This document shows positions 1 to 5,209 of a DNA stretch of 5,209 nucleotides, one piece after another. The translations under genes and the position numbers were made by a program. The notes beneath the pieces were generated by a model. The model saw only the letters and a program-made list of their open reading frames with translations. It was not told where the DNA came from and made no database searches. Numbering within the stretch: the first letter of the stretch is position 1; each line of letters opens with the position of its first letter. Location: contig JAIDUY010000127.1 in NCBI GenBank assembly GCA_029059965.1, positions 1-5,209 on the forward strand, written 5' to 3'. The stretch comes from Muribaculaceae bacterium (lineage in GTDB: Bacteria > Bacteroidota > Bacteroidia > Bacteroidales > Muribaculaceae).

Positions 1-1120
1 GTTTGGAGGGGCGGAGGGGGTCGTTGATCTGGCTGGGGTCGTCGTAGTCTTCGTGGCGGTAGACTTTGATTTCGCGTTCGCCGGTGATGGCGGCCAGGGC
101 GTTTTCGGCCAGCGCTTTGAGTTCGTTCTCGCCGGGGTAGACGTAGATGGGCGCGATGAAGCTGACGTGTTCGGCCACGAAGTCGGTGATGCGTTTGCTG
201 TGTGCCATGCCGCCGGTGAGGATGATGGCGTCGACGTCGCCCTTGAGGGCTGTCGACATGGCGCCGATTTCCTTGGCTACGGTGTAGACCATGGCGCGGA
301 GAACGAGCATGGCGTGGAGGTCGCCGCGGTCAATGCGGTCGAGGACTTCGGGGATTGATGTCGTGCCCAGATGGGCCATCAGGCCGCCTTTGCCGTGCAC
401 GAGTTTGATGAGTTCGTCTTCGGTATATTTGCCCGAGAAGCAGAGGTGTACCAGCGGTCCGGGGGGCAACGAGCCGGAGCGTTCGGGCGAGAAGGGGCCG
501 CAGCCGTCCAGGGCGTTGGTGGTGTCGATGACCTGTCCTTTGCGGTGGGCGCTGATGGTGATGCCGCCGCCCATGTGGCACACGATGAGGTTGAGGTTCT
601 CGTAGCTCGTATGGCTTTCGCGCGCGAAGAGGCGTGCGACGGCTTTCTGATTGAGTGCGTGGAAGATGGATTCGCGCGGCAGCTCGGGAACGCCGCTGAT
701 GCGTGCATAGGGCATCATCTCGTCCACTACTACTGGGTCGGCGATGAATGCCTTGACTCCGATTTCGTTGGCGATGTCGCGGGCTATGAGTGCGCCGAGG
801 TTGGATGCGTGCTGCATCTTGGCGTGCACGAGGTCGTGGATGAGGTCGTCGTTGACTTCGTAGACGCCGCTTTCCACGGGGCTCATGATGCCGCCGCGGC
901 CGATTACGGCGTTGATGCTGTCGAGCTTTATGCCTGCATCGGAGAGGGCTTTTTCGACCAGACTCTTGCGCCAGGCGAACTGGTCCAGTACGGTGGCGAA
1001 CGACTGTAGCTCTTCGGCCGTATGGGCTATCGAGATGGTGAATATGGGTTCGGTGTCATCGTAGACGGCGACCTTTGTCGAGGTCGAGCCGGGATTGATG
1101 GCAAGTACGCGGTGGCTCAT
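1..1120 (-). CDS. buk: Butyrate kinase (3' end cut by the window)
   Basis: Cytoplasmic ASKHA-fold kinase that transfers phosphate from butyryl phosphate (or a branched-chain acyl phosphate) to ADP, giving the free acid and ATP. The frame is open for 373 codons from the ATG at 1120-1118 to the left edge, with no stop. Visible family motifs are the N-terminal phosphate loop NPGSTSTK (residues 9-16), RESIFH (149-154, matching the FHxT-like block of acetate kinases), the second phosphate motif HMGGG (182-186) followed by TISAH, the block CGPFSPERSGSLP, and the adenosine-site motif TGGMAHS (from residue 302). The start lies 24 bases after the ptb stop, so the two are almost certainly co-transcribed. 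Butyrate kinases are usually about 355-360 residues; here the frame continues past the normal end (about Y354) with a polar tail of at least 19 residues. A propionate or acetate kinase is less likely, because the motifs and the ptb neighbour fit Buk. Chain-length preference (butyrate against isobutyrate or isovalerate) cannot be read from the sequence. Confidence 0.95.
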   Translation of the reverse strand, partial: MSHRVLAINPGSTSTKVAVYDDTEPIFTISIAHTAEELQSFATVLDQFAWRKSLVEKALSDAGIKLDSINAVIGRGGIMSPVESGVYEVNDDLIHDLVHAKMQHASNLGALIARDIANEIGVKAFIADPVVVDEMMPYARISGVPELPRESIFHALNQKAVARLFARESHTSYENLNLIVCHMGGGITISAHRKGQVIDTTNALDGCGPFSPERSGSLPPGPLVHLCFSGKYTEDELIKLVHGKGGLMAHLGTTSIPEVLDRIDRGDLHAMLVLRAMVYTVAKEIGAMSTALKGDVDAIILTGGMAHSKRITDFVAEHVSFIAPIYVYPGENELKALAENALAAITGEREIKVYRHEDYDDPSQINDPLRPSK

Positions 1121-1144
1121 GTGATGTGAATTTATCGATTATGT

Positions 1145-2044
1145 TCAGCTGATGCAGGCGAGTGCGATAGAGTAGAGTTTGGTGGCTGGGGTGTCGCCGC
1201 GCGATGTCAGCACGCACGGGGCCTTGGTGCCGACTACCATGGCGGCGATTTCGGCGCCGCCGAAGTGTGTGGCGCTCTTGAAGAACACGTTGCCGCTCTC
1301 GATGTTGGGGAAGAGCAGGCAGTCGGCGTTGCCGGCCACGGCCGAGCCCTTGACCTTCTTCTGTTCGACAACTTCGGGATAGAGCGCGACGTCGAGCGAC
1401 AGCGGACCGTCGACGGTCACGTTGCCCAGCTGCCCGCGGTCGCCCATCTTGGCCAGTATGGCCGCCTCGGTCGACGACGGCACTGTCGGGAGCACCTGTT
1501 CGGAGGGGGCTATGCAGGCCACGCGGGGCTTCTCGGCGCCGAGAACCCGTGCCGTGTCGGCCAGATAGCGTATCAGCACCGTCTTCTGCTTGAAGTCGGG
1601 CTGCGGTATCACGGCTACGTCGGCAATGACGAGCAGGCGCGGATAGTCGGGCAGCTGCACCACCGACACGTGGCTCAGAATGCCTTTGGGCGGCACCAGC
1701 CCGTTTTCCTTGTCGAGGATGCCGCGCATGTATTTGTCGGTGCTCACGAGCCCCTTCATCAGCACATCGGCGCGCCCGGAGGCCACGTCGGCCACCGCGA
1801 GCTTCACGCACTTGACGTCGTTGGGCTCGTCGACAATGGTGAAGTCGGCCGTGTCGATGTCAAGGGAGCGGCATGTTTCGAGGATTACGGCCTTGTCGCC
1901 GTAGATTGTGGGGAGTACGATGCCTTCGCGGTATGCCTCGGCGACGGCTTCGAGGGTGTGGGAGTCCTGGCCGAAGGCGACGGCAAGGCGGCGCGGTCCG
2001 CGGCGGCGGGCTTCTTCGACGATTTGGTCAAGGCGGTGTATCAT
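1145..2044 (-). CDS. ptb: Phosphate butyryltransferase
   Basis: Cytoplasmic enzyme of the phosphate acetyl/butyryl transferase family. It exchanges CoA for phosphate on butyryl-CoA, making butyryl phosphate for the kinase encoded next door. The protein is 299 residues, the normal length for Ptb and shorter than multi-domain Pta enzymes. Family blocks seen are ADVLMKGLVST (92-102), LSHVS (123-127), VAVIPQPDFKQK (143-154), the APSEQVLPTVPSSTEA stretch (179-194), VDGPLSLDVA (211-220), the hallmark LLFPNIESGNVFFK (243-256) and SRGDTPATKL (281-290). The ATG at 2044 is the first ATG after an in-frame TAG in the leader, which supports this start. No Shine-Dalgarno sequence is obvious, as is common in Bacteroidota. 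The gene is first in a ptb-buk operon with its own promoter. Branched acyl-CoA substrates are possible, since in anaerobic Bacteroidota this pair may serve isobutyrate and isovalerate formation from amino acids; that is inference. Confidence 0.96.
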   Translation of the reverse strand: MIHRLDQIVEEARRRGPRRLAVAFGQDSHTLEAVAEAYREGIVLPTIYGDKAVILETCRSLDIDTADFTIVDEPNDVKCVKLAVADVASGRADVLMKGLVSTDKYMRGILDKENGLVPPKGILSHVSVVQLPDYPRLLVIADVAVIPQPDFKQKTVLIRYLADTARVLGAEKPRVACIAPSEQVLPTVPSSTEAAILAKMGDRGQLGNVTVDGPLSLDVALYPEVVEQKKVKGSAVAGNADCLLFPNIESGNVFFKSATHFGGAEIAAMVVGTKAPCVLTSRGDTPATKLYSIALACIS

Positions 2045-2125
2045 AGCGGCAAGGTAAGGGTTTAAGGATCGTATGCGGTTTTCTTCGGCTGTCGGGCGCC
2101 CGTTGCCGGTGCGGGCCGTAGCGTT

Positions 2126-2164
2126 CGGCTACAAATTTAAGCAATCTTATCCAACGCCCGCCAA
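2126..2164 (-). promoter_or_regulatory. Bacteroidota-type promoter for ptb-buk
   Basis: On the minus strand the sequence TAAATTTG (2139-2132) matches the Bacteroidota -7 consensus TAnnTTTG exactly. An ATTG/TTGG element around 2165-2161 sits about 21-22 bases upstream and could serve as the -33 box, although the spacer is slightly long and the box is not a perfect TTTG. Transcription would start near 2126, giving a leader of about 80 bases before the ptb ATG. The box lies in a short AT-rich patch within GC-rich DNA, downstream of the terminator of the preceding gene. Confidence 0.65.
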
Positions 2165-2204
2165 TTTGCCGTTGTTAATATTCCTTAACGCAATGAATTG
2201 TTCC

Positions 2205-2244
2205 CTAAAAGGAAAGCCGCGTCACCCAAACGGATGACGCGGCT
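2205..2244 (-). terminator. Rho-independent terminator of the large hydrolase gene
   Basis: A perfect 10-base inverted repeat, AGCCGCGTCA (2215-2224) with TGACGCGGCT (2235-2244), encloses a 10-base loop. Read on the minus strand, the GC-rich stem is followed at once by TTTCCTTTT (2215-2207; its first T is the last base of the stem), the expected U-rich tract. It begins 26 bases after the TGA of the hydrolase gene. On the plus strand the stem is not followed by a T-run, so it should work in the minus direction only. It separates the hydrolase from ptb-buk. Confidence 0.9.
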
Positions 2245-2270
2245 GCGTTGTGATGCTTGACTTGTGCTTG

Positions 2271-5209
2271 TCAGCGCAGGGCTACCTTGACGGCCCGGCC
2301 GGCGGCGCATACGATGTATAGGCCGCGGGGAAGGGAGCCGAGGGACAACTCGGGGCCGGTGCCGCTCAGCACGGTCATTCCCTGGAGGTTACTGACGGTG
2401 ATGAAGGCTCCTTCGGGGCAGCGCACGGTGTGGCCGTCGAAACTCAGGCCGTCGGCGGCCACGTCCACCGATTCCACGCCTGCGGCTTCGATTTCGGTGA
2501 CGGTGGTGTCGTCGATGCGGAACCAGTAGTCGCGGTTGGCGGTGATGTTGAAGTCGGGCAGCTGCTTGTTGTTGTTCCAGTTGTTGAAAATCAGGTTGAA
2601 GCTGCCGCCGTCGGCGTCAAGGCCGAATACGGTGTAGACCGTGCCGTTGGCTTCGAGCTCGTCGATGGGAGCCTGGCCGGGCCATGCGCCGAAGAGTTCG
2701 GAGTCGCCCCAGGCATAGAGGCCGATGGCATCCCAGCTCGTGCGGTTGTCCACATAGATGCGGTGCGAGGTCTCGGGAATCTCGGGCAGCTGTCCGGCCA
2801 GACTTACGTTGTCGATGGCGAGAGCCATGGCGCCCTGGGCGGCGTCGCCGCTGGCCACCGAGATGTTCCATGCAAGGTAGACGTCCATGCCGGCGCCGAG
2901 CTCGAAGGGCAGGGTAGCCGAAACGGTGTGCGTCTCGCCGGGCACCACGTCGTAGCCGGCTGTCTGTGCGTCGGGTTCGAGATAGGTGCGGAAGTCATCG
3001 CCGGCCGAAGTCCAGTTGCGGCCGTCGAGCGAGTAGTGCAGCTGCACGGCGAAACCGGCGGGGTTGTTGCCCATGCGGTACTTCTCGACGTCGTAGCTCA
3101 GCACGATGTCGCGGATGGCCTTGCGGCCGTCGTTGGCGATGTGGGCGTAGAGGTTGATGGCGCGCGAGCCGTTGGCTACGCCGGTGGTGATGCCGCCGGG
3201 AGCGCGGTCGGCCGAGCCGTCGGCGCCGAAGTTCCACACGCCGTTCTTGGCGTTCGAGGGCAGTGCGGTGCCGCCGCTGTAGGTAGTGTTCTCCATAGCC
3301 GTGCCGAAGGTGCCCACGGTGCGGGTGCCGACGGTCTGCTTGTCGATGCGCCATCCTGTGGGGAGGGCGGCATCGGCCTCGGAGCCCATACTGTCGAAGT
3401 TCTCGGCAGCGCTCAGATTGTCCTCGTTGAGCTTGATGGAGGGATAGGTGATGACGACGGTCTCGTGATCGGTGACGGTGACGGTGGCCGTGCGGGTGAA
3501 GTTGCCGGCGGTGGCGGTGACGGTGAAAGTGCCGCGGGTGCCGTCCGAGGTGAAAACGCCTTCGGGGCTGATGTTGCCGCCGCCGTCGACGCTGAACGTG
3601 GGGGTGAAGCCGTTCACCTCGATGCCGAAGTCATCGAACACGCGGGCGCTGAAGCGCACGGTTCCCGTGAGGTGGTCGACAGCATTGACATAGGACTTGA
3701 TGGCCTGCGAGGCATAGGAGCGCATCGAAGCGGCCGTTGCCTCGTCGAGGCTGCCGGGAGTGCTGATAGTGGCGGGGTCGGTACCGGTGATGATGCCGTA
3801 CTCCATGCAGGCGGCCATATAGGTGGCTTTGGGAGTCGGATGGCGGTCGTCGGAGAACCAGCTCGAGGCTGCTGTGCTGCCCTCGGCGCGGTACACTGCA
3901 TCGTAGGCCGAAGCCACGGGGCATACCACGGCGCCGAGCTCGGCGGCGATGGCGGCATAGTTGTCCATGAACTGGCGGTTGTACTCGCTGAAGTTGGTCC
4001 AGTCGCTGCTGTACGCCCAGTTGACGGGCAGGATTACCACGGCATTGGGGTTGGGGCAGTATTCACGGATGTATTCCATCCACTGAGCTACGGAATTGCG
4101 GAAAGTCTCGGGATTGGTGCGGGGCAGCGAGCTCTGTTCCTGCAGGATGATGTGGCTCCAGGCCTCGGAGCGAATCATCATCTTGGCGCCGGGAGTGCCG
4201 TCCTCGGCCAGGCCGTCGCCCTCGTTCCAGTGGTAGCTCAGCGGCTTGCCGAGGTTGGTGTGCTTGGTCCAGGAGGCGTCGGTGCCCATGGCCTCGGCGA
4301 TGCCGTTGAACACGAAGTCCTGGTCATTGTAGTGGATGAGACTGTTGTTGAGCGACAGCACCTTGATGGAGGCGGGGTTGGAGGGAGTGAGGATGACATT
4401 GGAGGGGTTGAGAGCCATGACGGCGGCGACCGACTCGACCTTGGTCAGACGGTAGGATCCGTCGGCGAGGCTGAAGCTTACGTCGTAGGTGCCGGGCTCG
4501 GCGGCCACGTTGAAGGTATTGCCTTTGACCAGAACGCCCTCGGTGGTGGCGGCGCTTGCCTCGGCTTCGGCGCCCCATGCGCCGCTCATGCCCACTTTCT
4601 GGTAGATGCGCCAGCGCGACATACCGTCGGCTCCGGCCTTGAGCGATACGCGGCCTTTGAAGAGATTGTCGGTCTCGTCGAGGTCGAGACGGCCGGAAGT
4701 GCCCATATAGTCCCAGCTGTTGAAGTCGCCCACCATGTAGACCGAAGTCAGGCCGGTGGCGTCATCGTTGATTTCGAGCAGCAGGGTGGCGGTGCTGTTG
4801 ACGATGTTGAGCACGATGCGCTTGCAGTCGTAGACGAAGTTGCCGCAGGAGACGTTTCCGTCGGTGCCGGCGGCGAGCTCATAAGGGGTATCGGCCATGA
4901 TGTTGGAGCCGTTGGAGCCGTAGTTGCACGAGCCCGTCCAGCCTGCGTCGGCCACCTTGAACTGCCCGTTGAGGGTCTTGCTGTAGAGGACGTAGGTGTT
5001 GTCGGCCTCCTTCGAGAATTCCCAGTCGGCGTCGGCAGCCCAGGAGTTGACCTCGCCGCGCAGGTAGATGCCCGAGGCGACGAAGGGAGGACGGTTGGGG
5101 TCGACCCATCCGGTGTAGTTCTCGGGGGCGTCGAGGGCCGTGTGGCCCTCGGGGGCGGGGGCCAGGGCGCGGGGGGCGTGACCGCCGGCTGGGGGGGGCC
5201 CGGGTTGGG
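2271..5209 (-). CDS. Multi-domain exported SGNH (DUF4886-like) hydrolase with starch-binding-like modules and T9SS-style tail (5' end cut)
   Basis: Probable surface or secreted carbohydrate-active esterase. The frame is open from the right edge to TGA at 2273-2271, at least 978 codons. The in-frame GTG at 4955 is internal, since module homology runs upstream of it; the true start and signal peptide are outside the window. Numbering from the edge: module 1 (about 42-150, IYLRGEVNSW at 47) and module 2 (about 151-247, VYMVGDFNSW at 156) resemble SusE/SusF or E-set glycan-binding folds. The SGNH domain (about 280-480) has NNSL with nucleophile Ser289, NLGKP, ILQEQS (Gln356), and DDRH with the DxxH pair Asp453/His456, followed by the ATYMAACMEYGIITG helix typical of DUF4886. 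Then come a bacterial Ig-like domain (about 515-581), a jelly-roll sandwich (about 600-804), a CBM26-like module (about 815-908, with AWPG and IFNNWNNNKQLPDFN) and a C-terminal sorting-type domain (about 912-978: VSNLQG, SLPRGLYIV, VKVAL ending). The domain calls are by eye from motifs. The exact substrate is unknown; an acetyl-ester on starch-like or other glycans is inference. The gene is monocistronic as far as can be seen, ending in its own terminator. Confidence 0.85.
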   Translation of the reverse strand, partial: QPGPPPAGGHAPRALAPAPEGHTALDAPENYTGWVDPNRPPFVASGIYLRGEVNSWAADADWEFSKEADNTYVLYSKTLNGQFKVADAGWTGSCNYGSNGSNIMADTPYELAAGTDGNVSCGNFVYDCKRIVLNIVNSTATLLLEINDDATGLTSVYMVGDFNSWDYMGTSGRLDLDETDNLFKGRVSLKAGADGMSRWRIYQKVGMSGAWGAEAEASAATTEGVLVKGNTFNVAAEPGTYDVSFSLADGSYRLTKVESVAAVMALNPSNVILTPSNPASIKVLSLNNSLIHYNDQDFVFNGIAEAMGTDASWTKHTNLGKPLSYHWNEGDGLAEDGTPGAKMMIRSEAWSHIILQEQSSLPRTNPETFRNSVAQWMEYIREYCPNPNAVVILPVNWAYSSDWTNFSEYNRQFMDNYAAIAAELGAVVCPVASAYDAVYRAEGSTAASSWFSDDRHPTPKATYMAACMEYGIITGTDPATISTPGSLDEATAASMRSYASQAIKSYVNAVDHLTGTVRFSARVFDDFGIEVNGFTPTFSVDGGGNISPEGVFTSDGTRGTFTVTATAGNFTRTATVTVTDHETVVITYPSIKLNEDNLSAAENFDSMGSEADAALPTGWRIDKQTVGTRTVGTFGTAMENTTYSGGTALPSNAKNGVWNFGADGSADRAPGGITTGVANGSRAINLYAHIANDGRKAIRDIVLSYDVEKYRMGNNPAGFAVQLHYSLDGRNWTSAGDDFRTYLEPDAQTAGYDVVPGETHTVSATLPFELGAGMDVYLAWNISVASGDAAQGAMALAIDNVSLAGQLPEIPETSHRIYVDNRTSWDAIGLYAWGDSELFGAWPGQAPIDELEANGTVYTVFGLDADGGSFNLIFNNWNNNKQLPDFNITANRDYWFRIDDTTVTEIEAAGVESVDVAADGLSFDGHTVRCPEGAFITVSNLQGMTVLSGTGPELSLGSLPRGLYIVCAAGRAVKVALR

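Noticed and set aside
371..1009. A 212-codon plus-strand open frame opposite buk.
   Set aside because: It is the complement of a strongly conserved kinase; its translation is low-information (rich in V, D, G, A, E and F) with no recognisable motif, as expected from the antisense of a GC-rich gene.
1265..2065. A 266-codon plus-strand open frame opposite ptb.
   Set aside because: It lies wholly opposite a full-length, motif-complete Ptb and has a His/Gly/Val-rich antisense composition with no family resemblance.
2093..2102. A 10-base perfect palindrome, CGGGCGCCCG, in the ptb leader, considered as an operator or hairpin.
   Set aside because: It is short, has no loop, is made only of G and C in a GC-rich leader and has no second copy nearby; chance is an adequate explanation.
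3472..3693. Small plus-strand frames opposite the Ig-like and other domains of the hydrolase.
   Set aside because: Repetitive V/T/P/K or R/G/C-rich translations typical of antisense frames, with no ribosome site or homology seen.
4953..4955. GTG as the start codon of the large hydrolase.
   Set aside because: The frame stays open upstream to the window edge and the upstream residues complete the first YxxGxxNSW module, so this Val is internal.

Overview
The window looks like chromosomal DNA of a Bacteroidales-type (Bacteroidota) gut bacterium. Four things point there: a perfect Bacteroidota-style TAnnTTTG promoter box, the absence of clear Shine-Dalgarno sequences, a secreted protein built from SusE/F-like and starch-binding-like modules, and a type IX secretion (T9SS) style C-terminal tail on that protein. 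G+C is high (roughly 60% by eye), so the family within the order stays open. All genes are on the minus strand, so the window reads from right to left.

Right-hand region (5209 to 2271): one very large open frame, cut at its N-terminus by the window edge, encodes a multi-domain exported SGNH-fold hydrolase. In order it has two tandem SusE/F- or E-set-like modules, an SGNH (DUF4886-like) catalytic domain, a bacterial Ig-like domain, a jelly-roll beta-sandwich, a CBM26-like starch-binding module and a C-terminal sorting-type domain. A strong intrinsic terminator follows its stop codon.

Middle (2270 to 2045): an intergenic region holding that terminator and a promoter that fires leftward.

Left-hand region (2044 to 1): a compact two-gene operon, ptb (phosphate butyryltransferase) followed 24 bases later by buk (butyrate kinase), whose 3' end is cut by the window. 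Together the two enzymes convert butyryl-CoA (or branched analogues such as isobutyryl-CoA and isovaleryl-CoA) to the acyl phosphate and then to the free acid plus ATP. This is a fermentative energy-conserving route.

The terminator and the separate promoter indicate that the surface hydrolase and the ptb-buk operon are independent transcription units. No RNA genes, mobile elements, CRISPR arrays or long repeats were seen. The most distinctive item is the domain architecture of the large hydrolase; nothing in the window clearly amounts to a wholly new system.
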